Counted from the stretch's first letter, positions 1-7,406 are shown. The stretch is 9,079 bases of DNA from Brevibacillus sp. (GCA_029240815.1 JARDZO010000232.1:1-9079), one strand, 5' to 3'. Translations and numbers: made by a program. The notes: generated from the letters alone by a model not told the origin.

Positions 1-776
1 TGATGGCTGGTGGCAAACGGTTGCGGCCTATGTTGGTGCTTGCCGTGCTTGAAGCATTGGACAAGCCAATTGAGCGTGGTGTCCCTTTTGCTGTAGCTCT
101 GGAAATGATACATACGTATTCCCTCATCCATGATGATTTGCCAGCTATGGATGATGACGATTTGCGCAGAGGCAAGCCGACGAACCATAAAGTATACGGT
201 GAAGCGACGGCCATACTTGCGGGGGATGCCCTGCTGACTCGTGCTTTTTCGCTTATCGCAGAGTCGTATATGGGACGCAAAGACGTTACGGCTCTAACCA
301 CGGTCAATCTGATCGCCGAGCTGGGCAAGCGAGCGGGTGCAACCGGAATGGTCGGTGGCCAAATGGCTGATATTGAAGGTGAGAGCAAGCAGTTGGGGCT
401 GAACGAGTTGGAGTTTATCCACGAGCACAAGACTGGGGACCTGTTGATTGCTGCTTTGCGCGGGGGAGGTTACTTAGCTGAAGCCAGTGAAAAGCAAATG
501 GACAATCTGACTCGCTACGGATACTGCATCGGACTTGCCTTCCAGATTCAGGATGATATTTTAAATGTAGAGGGTGACGCTGCAGAGCTCGGGAAGGCAG
601 TCGGCAGTGATGCGGTGCGCAAGAAGGCGACGTATCCTTCTATCTTGGGTCTAGTGGAATCCAAGGAGCGTTTGGCTGCGCTTATTACAGAAGCTAAAGC
701 AGCGTTGGTGGATGCGGGATTGGAGCACTCTGCATTACACCCATTGGCTGAGTATGTTCGCGATCGTAAGAAATAG
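1..776 (+). CDS. ispA: Farnesyl/geranyl diphosphate synthase (IspA), 3' part
   Basis: Short-chain trans-prenyl diphosphate synthase, cytoplasmic. It condenses isopentenyl diphosphate with allylic diphosphates to make FPP or GGPP for quinones, undecaprenyl carriers and carotenoids. The gene is cut by the window edge: the visible Met-Ala-Gly-Gly-Lys-Arg-Leu-Arg-Pro is the conserved substrate-binding motif that normally lies about 40 residues inside the protein, so the ATG at base 3 is not the start. Numbered from that Met, the first Asp-rich motif (HDDLPAMDDDDLRRG) is at 43-57, GGQMADI at 118-124, the HKTGDL motif near 142-147, and the second Asp-rich region (FQIQDDILNVEGD) near 180-192. The last of these reads DDILN rather than the usual DDILD. 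The C-terminus is intact and ends in TAG. In Bacillus the gene follows xseA/xseB and is followed directly by dxs; here a terminator and two reverse-strand genes intervene. The family call is certain; the exact chain length of the product is not. Confidence 0.95.
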   Translation, partial: MAGGKRLRPMLVLAVLEALDKPIERGVPFAVALEMIHTYSLIHDDLPAMDDDDLRRGKPTNHKVYGEATAILAGDALLTRAFSLIAESYMGRKDVTALTTVNLIAELGKRAGATGMVGGQMADIEGESKQLGLNELEFIHEHKTGDLLIAALRGGGYLAEASEKQMDNLTRYGYCIGLAFQIQDDILNVEGDAAELGKAVGSDAVRKKATYPSILGLVESKERLAALITEAKAALVDAGLEHSALHPLAEYVRDRKK

Positions 777-787
777 AGCTATAAGCT

Positions 788-818
788 GAAAAGGCCCGAT
801 GATGCTTCGGGCCTTTTC
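788..818. terminator. Bidirectional Rho-independent terminator between ispA and the GGDEF gene
   Basis: A perfect 12-bp inverted repeat has arms GAAAAGGCCCGA (788-799) and TCGGGCCTTTTC (807-818) around a 7-nt loop. It has a GC-rich core, with a T run on the plus strand and an A run on the opposite side, so it can stop transcription from either direction. It lies 12 bp after the ispA stop and 38 bp beyond the stop of the convergent GGDEF gene. Confidence 0.92.
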
Positions 819-855
819 TTGCTTTGATGCAAGGTTGAATCCTACGAACCGTATT

Positions 856-2445
856 TCACTGATGAAGAAACGCTGGTTCCACTTCAGCTATAATGGTCTG
901 GTTTCTTCCAGACTTCTTAGCCTGATACAGTGCCTGGTCGGCCAAATGTATCAACTCTTCAGCTGAAGTCGAGTGGGAAGGATAGTGTGAGATACCTAGC
1001 GAGACGGTAATCGTTTCCCCTACGGGATTTACACTATGCTCAAGGGTACTACGAATTCGTTCGGCTACCAAATAAGCCTCCTCAGAAGAAGCATGGGGAA
1101 TTAGGGTAATGAATTCTTCCCCGCCAAACCGACAGCACACATCGCCTGGCCGAATGGAGGAGGCAATAATTTTCGCAAAATGCTTCAATACTTCGTCTCC
1201 AGCCCGATGACCGTATGTGTCATTTATCGATTTAAACTTGTCAATATCCATAATGATAATGGAAAAGGAGGTTTTCTCCTCGCGCCATCTAAGCATGATT
1301 GCTTCAAGTGTTCGTCGGTTTGTCAATCCGGTTAATGGATCCGTCATCGCTTCCAGTGTCAATTGATCCGTTTGCTTTGTGATTTGCCGTACCGCAAATC
1401 GAATGGCTTCTGTCAACAAATCCGCCTCTCGATTCCAGTGTCGCTTCCCTTCAGGAATTTCTACCTTCTCTTTGCCTATTTTACCGACGAGGTTGGCCAG
1501 TGAAACAAAAGGTCTTGCCAAGCGGCGTGCAAGTATGATGACGACCAGCATTACCAACACGAAAGGAGGCAGTGTATACAACAAGATCTCTTTTATTTGC
1601 GCATTCAGTTGCCCGTTAACGACATTCATCGGCGAAACTACAACTACACCCCAGCCATTTGCAGGAACTTTAACGTATCCCGCAAGCAGTGCTTCCTCTC
1701 TCAAGTTGACCATTTCTTCACGACCACTTTGATTTTGTAGGAGCTTTCGGACGACTTGATTCGCGCTGATATCCTCACCTATACGATCATTGTCGCGATG
1801 GAACAGCACATGTCCGTTTGATCCCACGATGTAAAAATAGGAGCCTAACTTATCCGAAAGGTTGTTTGCGAATATCATGTTCAAAACGTTTTTTTCCTGG
1901 AGGTAAAGAGAACCTCCTATATATCCGCGGTAAATACCGTTTTTATCGTAGATGGGCTCGCTCATGAATACAATTAGACGTTTAGATGTTGCGGAAATGT
2001 AAGGCTTGGAGACGTATGGTTTTTTTGATTCCAAAGCGGCCTTCGCTTCTTCCGTTGCTATATACTTTCCAACTGTACCGATAGATTTTGGCGACGCGCT
2101 TCGTATCAATCCTGTTTCGTCCACCACAGCAATGGAATTGAAGTAATTGCTGCTATGGCGCAGCAGTTCTAAGTTGGAAGATATCTCTTCTGTACTCATG
2201 GTGTTCATATTGGATAGCATGGTTGCGGAATAATGCAAGCTGCCTTGCATGGATATAAACAAAGAGTCTATGGTCTGACTCATTTTGACCGCGTTTGAGT
2301 AATTTAAGGTAAGAGTAGTATCGATAAGTGATTTTTTTTTCGATTCGTAAGATGCAAATAGAAGAATCGTCAATGTGAGTAAAACGGATAGAGAGACGAG
2401 TCCTGTTAAAAGTGTGGTCAAGCTTATTTTCTTACTGGGTAGCAC
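856..2445 (-). CDS. Membrane-bound diguanylate cyclase with extracytoplasmic dCache-type sensor
   Basis: Predicted to make c-di-GMP from two GTP in response to an external signal. Residue numbers count from an upstream in-frame ATG at 2505; the preferred start is residue 21, a GTG at 2443-2445, 13 nt after a perfect AGGAGG, giving 529 aa. The order is: transmembrane helix about 29-52; a dCache-like extracellular domain about 60-300, with the PAS-like strand FNSIAVVDETG near 122-132 and the motif KPYIS near 167-171; a second helix about 308-326; a HAMP-like linker (RRLARPFVSLANLV) about 327-375; then GGDEF about 385-540. The active site is GGEEF at 461-465. Metal- and substrate-binding residues appear intact (D420, N428, D437). 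An RxxD inhibitory site (RPGD, 452-455) sits five residues before GGEEF, so product inhibition is expected. There is no EAL or HD-GYP domain. It is convergent with ispA and downstream of the M3 peptidase. The cyclase call is strong; the signal sensed is unknown. Confidence 0.9.
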   Translation of the reverse strand: MLPSKKISLTTLLTGLVSLSVLLTLTILLFASYESKKKSLIDTTLTLNYSNAVKMSQTIDSLFISMQGSLHYSATMLSNMNTMSTEEISSNLELLRHSSNYFNSIAVVDETGLIRSASPKSIGTVGKYIATEEAKAALESKKPYVSKPYISATSKRLIVFMSEPIYDKNGIYRGYIGGSLYLQEKNVLNMIFANNLSDKLGSYFYIVGSNGHVLFHRDNDRIGEDISANQVVRKLLQNQSGREEMVNLREEALLAGYVKVPANGWGVVVVSPMNVVNGQLNAQIKEILLYTLPPFVLVMLVVIILARRLARPFVSLANLVGKIGKEKVEIPEGKRHWNREADLLTEAIRFAVRQITKQTDQLTLEAMTDPLTGLTNRRTLEAIMLRWREEKTSFSIIIMDIDKFKSINDTYGHRAGDEVLKHFAKIIASSIRPGDVCCRFGGEEFITLIPHASSEEAYLVAERIRSTLEHSVNPVGETITVSLGISHYPSHSTSAEELIHLADQALYQAKKSGRNQTIIAEVEPAFLHQ

Positions 2446-2464
2446 AGCTATCGTATAACCTCCT
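2443..2464 (-). promoter_or_regulatory. Ribosome binding site and GTG start of the GGDEF protein
   Basis: On the minus strand a perfect AGGAGG (complement of 2459-2464) precedes GTG (2443-2445) with a 13-nt gap, which is longer than usual. An ATA codon (2449-2451) lies 7 nt after the AGGAGG, but ATA is a very rare start. The ATG at 2505 has no ribosome binding site and would add about 20 residues (MIELCRFALHFGNRGG...) that do not look like the start of a membrane protein. The GTG start puts a short basic tail (LPSKK) right before the first membrane helix. Confidence 0.65.
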
Positions 2465-2565
2465 CGATTTCCAAAATGCAATGCAAACCTGCATAATTCT
2501 ATCATATTAATCCATTCATTCCATTTAGGCTACTCGTAAATGCCGTAACTTTCATGAGTCGAATG

Positions 2566-2610
2566 AAAACAACCAGTGTACCACGGAGAATTACCGTAGT
2601 TCACTGGTTG
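2566..2610 (-). terminator. Hairpin between the M3 peptidase and GGDEF genes, probable terminator
   Basis: The arms CAACCAGTG (2570-2578) and CACTGGTTG (2602-2610) pair perfectly over 9 bp. The stem continues inward with two mismatches to a CACGG-like/CCGT closing stem around a 7-nt AGAATTA loop. On the minus strand it is followed by GTTTTC, a short T run. It lies 33 bp after the peptidase stop, so it fits a terminator of that gene. The T run is short, so termination may be partial. Confidence 0.65.
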
Positions 2611-2642
2611 CTCTAGGCATATTTGGTTGTTTGAATAGATTT

Positions 2643-4337
2643 TTATAACGCCTTGTCGTTAACGTTGTCGAGCCAGCTCCTAATGTCACCGATCACGGAC
2701 TGGACGCAGCCATCCTCAAACGGGGAGTACAGCTTCGCTACTTTCACCAATTCAGTAAAGGACTTTCTGCCACCTTCTTTGCATAACGTCAGGTAATCGG
2801 CCCAAGCCTGATTCCGATTTTCCTGAGCCCGTTTCCAGAACTGGAAGGCGCAAATTTGAGCCAGCGTGTAGTCGATATAGTAGAAAGGATCGCGATAGAT
2901 GTGGCTTTGCTGCTGCCAGAAGCCACCTTCCTCAAGGAACTCGTTTTCGTCGTAATTGCGATGAGGGAGGTATTTTCGTTCGATTTGACGCCAGGTGCGT
3001 TTTCGGTCGGCAGGAGTCATTTCCGGATTTTCATAAATCGCATGCTGGAATTCGTCTACGGCGACCCCGTAAGGAATAAAGGTGAGCCCGCTTTCCAGGT
3101 GCGAGAATTTGTACTTCTCTGTGTCCTCTTGAAAGAACAGCTCCATCCAAGGCCATGTCAAAAATTCCATGCTCATCGAATGGATTTCGCATGCTTCATA
3201 GGTCGGGAAATGGTATTCAGGGACTTCAAAGCTGCGGCTTACGTAAACCTGAAACGCGTGCCCTGCCTCATGAGTCAAGACGTCAATGTCCCCGGAGGTG
3301 CCATTGAAATTGGCGAATATGTACGGCAGCTCGTATTGGCTGATATACGTGCAGTAGCCTCCGTTTGCTTTTCCTCTTTTGCTGAGCAGGTCCAGACAAT
3401 CGTTTTCCAGCATGAAGGAGAAAAATTCATCGGTTTGCGGCGATAGCTCTGCATACATCTTTTTGCCGTTCTCGACGATCCATTCAGGTGAACCCTTTGG
3501 CGTTGGATTTCCTGTAGCGAAGTCGAAGCCCAAATCGTAATACTTCATAACATCTACACCAATTCGCTCGCGCTGACGCTCAGCCAGCTTCGTGGCGACG
3601 GGAACGATGTGCTCGTATACCTGCTTGCGGAAATTGGCTACGTGCTTCGCATTGTAATCGGTACGATTGAGACGCGCATACGCCAGTTCCACAAAGTTTG
3701 AGAATCCGAGCTTTTCTGCGATCCGGGAGCGTACCTTGACCAAATCATCGAAGATACGGTCTAATTCTTCCGCATGGTTTTTGAAAAATTCGTACTTGGC
3801 TTCATTGGCGCGTTTGCGTGTCTCTCTGTCCGTAGAGCTCTGGAAGGGGATCAGTTGCGGGATCGTCCGCTCTTCACCGTCAAACTGAATCTTTGCTGAA
3901 GCGATCAGTGCCACATAACGGCTGACCAGTTTGTTTTCTTCCTGCAGATCACCGACGACTTCTGGAGAAAAGGTCTTCAGTGTTGTTTCTGCTATGCGAA
4001 AGAGTTGTGGTCCCCATTTTTCCTCGAGCTGAGGACGGTATGGGGAGTGGACGATCGCATCGTAGTAACGGGAAATAAGTCCTTGGTACACGGGTCCTAC
4101 TTCATCCCAATAATCCTGTTCCTCTTTGTAGGTATGGTCCTCCGTATTGATGGTATGGCGAATCTGTGCGACTTCTCGTGCAGATTCCACTTCTTGACGC
4201 AGCTGGATCAGCTGTCTCATCACCTTGTCTTGCTCTTCAAAGTTTGCAGCATCCTGGAAGGATTTCAGCAGCTGGTCAAAGCGTTGTCGCACCTGATTCA
4301 TATCGATTCGTTCATAGGCTATTTGAGAAAACTTCAT
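2643..4337 (-). CDS. M3-family zinc oligoendopeptidase (PepF-like, M3_not_pepF type)
   Basis: Zinc metallopeptidase of the thimet oligopeptidase/PepF clan, predicted to be cytoplasmic (no signal peptide or membrane helix) and to cut short peptides inside the chain. At 564 aa it has the usual length of the short M3 oligoendopeptidase group. The zinc motif HEAGH is at 356-360, with two His ligands and catalytic Glu357. The third ligand is predicted to be Glu384 in the downstream EACEIHSMSMEF stretch (381-392), about 28 residues on, as expected for M3. The C-terminal stretch DPFYYIDYTLAQICAFQFW (483-501) carries the conserved Tyr-rich substrate-binding region of the family. The N-terminal half is largely helical. 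The ATG is preceded by AGGTGG with a 7-nt gap, and a near-consensus promoter lies upstream. It is transcribed divergently from dxs. Its physiological substrates cannot be read from sequence, and neither neighbour suggests a dedicated partner. Confidence 0.93.
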   Translation of the reverse strand: MKFSQIAYERIDMNQVRQRFDQLLKSFQDAANFEEQDKVMRQLIQLRQEVESAREVAQIRHTINTEDHTYKEEQDYWDEVGPVYQGLISRYYDAIVHSPYRPQLEEKWGPQLFRIAETTLKTFSPEVVGDLQEENKLVSRYVALIASAKIQFDGEERTIPQLIPFQSSTDRETRKRANEAKYEFFKNHAEELDRIFDDLVKVRSRIAEKLGFSNFVELAYARLNRTDYNAKHVANFRKQVYEHIVPVATKLAERQRERIGVDVMKYYDLGFDFATGNPTPKGSPEWIVENGKKMYAELSPQTDEFFSFMLENDCLDLLSKRGKANGGYCTYISQYELPYIFANFNGTSGDIDVLTHEAGHAFQVYVSRSFEVPEYHFPTYEACEIHSMSMEFLTWPWMELFFQEDTEKYKFSHLESGLTFIPYGVAVDEFQHAIYENPEMTPADRKRTWRQIERKYLPHRNYDENEFLEEGGFWQQQSHIYRDPFYYIDYTLAQICAFQFWKRAQENRNQAWADYLTLCKEGGRKSFTELVKVAKLYSPFEDGCVQSVIGDIRSWLDNVNDKAL

Positions 4338-4372
4338 GGAGGCTCCACCTCACCCTCAAAATTTTCCGATCT

Positions 4373-4402
4373 ATTATATTTTAACGTGTAAGAATTTGTT
4401 AA
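4373..4402 (-). promoter_or_regulatory. Sigma-A-type promoter of the M3 peptidase gene
   Basis: On the minus strand TTAACA (complement of 4397-4402, one mismatch to TTGACA) and a perfect TATAAT (complement of 4373-4378) are 18 bp apart. The predicted transcript would start about 25-30 nt before the ATG, leaving room for just the ribosome binding site. This is the best-scoring promoter seen in the window by eye. Confidence 0.75.
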
Positions 4403-4502
4403 TGCAATGCTAATAGTCTTCAGATGCGAGAGGTGTATTCGCCACAATTTCTTCCAGAAGCTGGGCGGAGTGGCATGATCATTCGTCGATATTGATGAAA
4501 AG

Positions 4503-4531
4503 TGGTGTTTTTGTATAGAAACCGTTATAAT
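4503..4531 (+). promoter_or_regulatory. Candidate dxs promoter (perfect -10, poor -35)
   Basis: A perfect TATAAT lies at 4526-4531. The hexamer 17 bp upstream (TGGTGT, 4503-4508) matches TTGACA poorly. An alternative is TTGATG (from about 4492) with TATAGA (from about 4514) at about 16 bp. Either would give a dxs leader of roughly 120-140 nt. A promoter is needed here because the upstream neighbour is on the other strand. Confidence 0.45.
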
Positions 4532-4559
4532 GAATCAAGCGTAAAAGAAGGGTAATATG

Positions 4560-4682
4560 ATGGCTCTGCCCAAAGGGGGAGCCGAGTTTTCCATGGGTTG
4601 GATTGGATTGCAGCACGCACAATCGCCGGAGAACGAACAGTGGAAAGTGAGGAATACCCATGCTGCTTACTACCATAAATGA
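4560..4682 (+). CDS. Possible 40-residue leader ORF overlapping the start of dxs
   Basis: An open frame of 40 codons starts at ATG 4560 (or the adjacent ATG at 4557) and ends with TGA at 4680-4682. AGAAGGG (4546-4552) lies 7 nt before ATG 4560, which is a good ribosome binding site. The peptide begins [20 protein letters not shown] and ends in [10 protein letters not shown] recognise no family and see no clear membrane helix. It overlaps the first 23 nt of dxs in another frame, so the dxs ribosome binding site (GAGGA, 4649-4653) lies inside it. That layout suits translational coupling of dxs to a leader peptide. It may also be a chance ORF: it is short, and its coding status rests only on the ribosome binding site and position. 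Confidence 0.4.
   Translation: MALPKGGAEFSMGWIGLQHAQSPENEQWKVRNTHAAYYHK
4562..4590 (+). terminator. Terminator-like hairpin in the dxs leader (candidate attenuator)
   Basis: GGCTC (4562-4566) pairs with GAGCC (4579-4583). The stem extends inward through a G-T pair, one mismatch and two G-C pairs to a CAAA loop. GAGTTTT follows, giving a short T run at 4587-4590. It lies between the candidate dxs promoter and dxs, and no plus-strand gene ends just upstream. It is therefore better placed to attenuate dxs than to end another gene. The stem is imperfect and the T run short, so strong termination is unlikely without help. Confidence 0.35.
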
Positions 4683-6543
4683 TCCTCAAGACTTGAAAAA
4701 GTGCATACAGCCGCAGCTATATACGTTGGCATCAGAAATCCGGCAGTTTCTCGTAGAGAATCTGTCTAAAACGGGCGGCCATCTGGCTCCAAATCTCGGT
4801 GTAGTCGAGCTGACTCTGGCTTTGCACTATGTCTTCGATAGCCCTCGGGACAAGTTGATCTGGGATGTGGGTCATCAAGCATATGTACATAAAATGTTGA
4901 CAGGTCGTAGAGAAATGTTTCCTACCCTGCGTCAATACAAAGGATTGTGCGGATTCCCGAAAATGATCGAAAGTCCTCATGACGTCTGGGAGACTGGGCA
5001 CAGCAGCACCTCGTTGTCTGCTGCGATGGGGATGGCGACAGCTCGTGATTTGAAAAAGGAAAAAAACCACGTAGTTGCCGTGATTGGCGATGGTGCTCTT
5101 ACTGGCGGGATGGCGCTGGAGGCGCTGAATCACATCGGGCATGAGCGCAAAAACGTGATCGTGGTGCTAAACGACAACGAAATGTCGATTGCTCCAAACG
5201 TAGGAGCTTTGCACAACTATTTGGGCAAATTGCGTTCTACGGAGAACTACCAATGGGCCAAGGATGAAGTGGAAGGCCTCCTCAAGTCGATCCCGGCAGT
5301 TGGCGGGAAATTGGCAAACATGGCCGAGAGATTCAAGGACAGCATGAAGTATTTGCTGGTTTCCGGCGTTCTATTCGAGGAGCTTGGGTTTACGTATATA
5401 GGTCCGATCGATGGTCATGACATGGGGCTTTTGCTGGATACGATGAAGACAGCGAAGCAAACCAAGGGGCCGGTCCTGATCCACGCGATTACGAAAAAAG
5501 GAAAAGGGTACGCCCCAGCCGAAGCGGATTCCGTCAAGTGGCATGGGATCGGTACCTACAAGATTGAGTCCGGCGATACACCAAAGTCGGCCCCAACGTA
5601 TACATCCATTTTTGCGGATACCATGATGACTTTGGCGAGCGAAGACCAAAAGATCGTGGCGGTTACGCCAGCTATGCCAGCGGGTTCCGGTCTAATTCCA
5701 TTTGGCCAGAAGTTCCCGGATCGCTTATTTGATGTAGGGATCGCTGAGCAGCATGCTTGTACCTTTGCTGCTGGTCTGGCGACTCAGGGACTGAAGCCAG
5801 TCTTGGCTATTTACTCCACATTTTTGCAACGGGCTTACGACCAGCTGATTCATGATGTTGCCCGTCAAAAGCTCAATGTCGTGTTCGCAGTTGACCGTGC
5901 GGGACTAGTGGGTGCTGATGGTGAAACGCACCAGGGGATGTACGACACTGCCTTTATGCGGATCATTCCTAATATGGTGATCATGGCACCAAAAGACGAA
6001 AACGAGCTGCGTCATATGATGAAGACCGCTGCCGTTTACGAAGAAGGGCCGATTTCCTATCGTTACCCTCGCTTGCCCGTACGGGGAGTGCAGATGGACG
6101 AAGAACTGAAAGTCCTGCCGATCGGGAAGGCAGAGATCGTCCAAGAAGGCAAGCACGTCGCTATTGTGTCGTTTGGTCATGTATTCGAGATAGCCGAACA
6201 GGCTGTGAAGCAGCTGCAGACGGAAGGCATCGAGCCTATGCTCGTCAATGCGCGTTTTTGCAAGCCGTTGGACGAAGAGCTGCTGCTCCGTTTGGCAAAG
6301 GAAGGCTACAACATCATTACTCTAGAAGAAGGCTCCGAAATGGGCGGCTTCGGCAGCGCAGTGCTGGAGTGCTACAACCGTGCAGGCTATCATGATGTGC
6401 ATCTGCAGATGGTTGCGGTGCCTGACTATTTTGTTGAGCATGGCAGTGTCAAAGAACAACGGCTAGAAGTAGGACTCACGGCAGAGAACATTGCGTCCCG
6501 CGTGCGTGCTTTGATGCCTTCGAAGGGCGTAGTGGAAGCATGA
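4660..6543 (+). CDS. dxs: 1-deoxy-D-xylulose-5-phosphate synthase
   Basis: Thiamine-diphosphate enzyme of the cytoplasm that joins pyruvate and glyceraldehyde 3-phosphate with loss of CO2 to give DXP, the first step of the MEP isoprenoid pathway and a precursor for thiamine and pyridoxal. The length of 627 aa is typical. Visible motifs are: [14 protein letters not shown] (39-52, His41); [10 protein letters not shown] (69-78); the ThDP/Mg site GDGALTGG at 143-150, with Asn171 in LNDNEMS; catalytic Glu363 in DVGIAEQHA (358-366); [15 protein letters not shown] (412-426); and RYPR at 468-471, followed by LPVRG instead of the usual GNG. The C-terminal domain keeps FVEHGS (591-596). GAGGA precedes the ATG by 6 nt. 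The stop overlaps the tlyA start (ATGA, 6540-6543), so the two are translated together. In Bacillus, ispA sits directly upstream; here the gene has its own leader, which contains a short ORF and a hairpin. Confidence 0.97.
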   Translation: MLLTTINDPQDLKKCIQPQLYTLASEIRQFLVENLSKTGGHLAPNLGVVELTLALHYVFDSPRDKLIWDVGHQAYVHKMLTGRREMFPTLRQYKGLCGFPKMIESPHDVWETGHSSTSLSAAMGMATARDLKKEKNHVVAVIGDGALTGGMALEALNHIGHERKNVIVVLNDNEMSIAPNVGALHNYLGKLRSTENYQWAKDEVEGLLKSIPAVGGKLANMAERFKDSMKYLLVSGVLFEELGFTYIGPIDGHDMGLLLDTMKTAKQTKGPVLIHAITKKGKGYAPAEADSVKWHGIGTYKIESGDTPKSAPTYTSIFADTMMTLASEDQKIVAVTPAMPAGSGLIPFGQKFPDRLFDVGIAEQHACTFAAGLATQGLKPVLAIYSTFLQRAYDQLIHDVARQKLNVVFAVDRAGLVGADGETHQGMYDTAFMRIIPNMVIMAPKDENELRHMMKTAAVYEEGPISYRYPRLPVRGVQMDEELKVLPIGKAEIVQEGKHVAIVSFGHVFEIAEQAVKQLQTEGIEPMLVNARFCKPLDEELLLRLAKEGYNIITLEEGSEMGGFGSAVLECYNRAGYHDVHLQMVAVPDYFVEHGSVKEQRLEVGLTAENIASRVRALMPSKGVVEA

Positions 6544-7358
6544 GTATAAGAAAAGAACGCGTAGATGTCCTCCTCGTGGAGCGTGGCATTTATGAAACGA
6601 GAGAAAAAGCAAAAGCAGCCGTGATGGCTGGACTCGTGCAGGTAGCAGGCGATAGATGCGATAAACCGGGGACCAAATTCCCGGAAGACGTCGCCATCAC
6701 TGTCAAAGGTGAAATTCATCCGTATGTAGGTCGTGGCGGACTGAAGCTGGAAAAAGCATTGCGTGTATTTGAAATCGACATGACCGGACGCGTGATGATG
6801 GATATCGGAGCATCTACCGGTGGCTTTACGGATTGTGCTCTACGGCACGGTGCTCGTCTCGTGTATGCCATCGACGTGGGTTACGGCCAATTGGCATGGA
6901 GCCTACGCCAGGATGAGCGGGTCGTTGTGATGGAACGGACCAATTTCCGCCATCTGGATCCGGACGCGTTTGAGCACGAGATGCCTGATTCCGCTTCTAT
7001 CGACGTATCCTTTATTTCCTTGCGTTTGATTCTGCCGGTCTTGCACCGTTTTCTCAAAGAAGGCGGGGATGTGGTCGCGCTTGTAAAGCCACAGTTCGAG
7101 GCAGGTAAAGAGAAAGTTGGGAAAAATGGCATCGTGCGCGACCCCGAGACGCATCAAGCAGTCTTGACGGACATCGGTGAATTTGCTCGCAGTCTTGGCT
7201 TTGCGCTCAAGGGATTGGACTTCTCTCCGATCACCGGGGGAGAAGGCAACATCGAGTTTGTCATGCATGCTGCAAAAAGTGAGTTGGGTCTGGATTCGGA
7301 AGAGTGGCTGAACCTGGTAACAGAGGTAGTCGCTTCTGCCCATGCCGTGTTAAAATAA
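6540..7358 (+). CDS. tlyA: TlyA-family rRNA (cytidine-2'-O)-methyltransferase
   Basis: Predicted SAM-dependent 2'-O-methyltransferase of ribosomal RNA, orthologous in position to Bacillus YqxC. In mycobacteria TlyA methylates 16S and 23S rRNA and its loss gives capreomycin resistance. At 272 aa it has the family length. An S4 RNA-binding domain occupies about 6-65 ([20 protein letters not shown] and onward). A short linker leads to an FtsJ/RrmJ-like fold whose SAM loop [12 protein letters not shown] is at 87-98. The likely catalytic K-D-K-E set is Lys69 (GGLKLEKA), Asp155 (DVSFISL), Lys183 (LVKPQFE) and Glu239 (GNIEFV); all four are present. The ATG lies inside the dxs stop (ATGA), and only a weak ribosome binding site precedes it, so translation probably depends on dxs. 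Family membership is firm. The exact target nucleotide is not readable; some TlyA proteins of this type methylate only one rRNA. The symbol yqxC is used in Bacillus. Confidence 0.93.
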   Translation: MSIRKERVDVLLVERGIYETREKAKAAVMAGLVQVAGDRCDKPGTKFPEDVAITVKGEIHPYVGRGGLKLEKALRVFEIDMTGRVMMDIGASTGGFTDCALRHGARLVYAIDVGYGQLAWSLRQDERVVVMERTNFRHLDPDAFEHEMPDSASIDVSFISLRLILPVLHRFLKEGGDVVALVKPQFEAGKEKVGKNGIVRDPETHQAVLTDIGEFARSLGFALKGLDFSPITGGEGNIEFVMHAAKSELGLDSEEWLNLVTEVVASAHAVLK

Positions 7359-7369
7359 GGAAAGTGAAC

Positions 7370-7406
7370 AAAGCCTCGGGAGTTTTGTCCGAATCGAGGC
7401 TTTTTA
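7370..7406 (+). terminator. Rho-independent terminator after tlyA
   Basis: A perfect 9-bp stem has arms AAAGCCTCG (7370-7378) and CGAGGCTTT (7395-7403) with a 16-nt loop, followed by TTTTTATTTA. It starts 11 bp after the tlyA stop. The long loop may lower efficiency, so some read-through into nadK is likely. Confidence 0.82.

Larger units (their letters stand above)
4338..4659. other. Divergent intergenic region between the M3 peptidase and dxs
   Basis: This 322-bp stretch lacks a large ORF. Its left end holds the peptidase promoter and ribosome binding site. Bases 4403-4500 show nothing I can name; a 23-codon ORF at 4424-4495 lacks a ribosome binding site. The right half holds a candidate dxs promoter, a terminator-like hairpin and a 40-codon ORF that runs into dxs. 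Confidence 0.7.

Noticed and set aside
2481..2494. Small palindrome ATGCA-AACC-TGCAT upstream of the GGDEF gene
   Set aside because: Five-bp arms in AT-rich sequence are expected by chance; there is not enough to call an operator.
2856..3446. Plus-strand 196-codon ORF
   Set aside because: It is antisense to the well-supported M3 peptidase, has no family resemblance, and is cut from a frame mirrored by the codon use of the real gene.
4424..4495. 23-codon ORF (MREVYSPQFLPEAG...) in the divergent intergenic region
   Set aside because: It has no ribosome binding site and no recognised motif, and at this length it is expected by chance.
4479..4676. Minus-strand 65-codon ORF across the dxs leader
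   Set aside because: It has no ribosome binding site or recognisable family and runs antisense to the dxs leader and start.
6903..7343. Minus-strand 146-codon ORF opposite tlyA
   Set aside because: It is a shadow of the tlyA reading frame with no family features.
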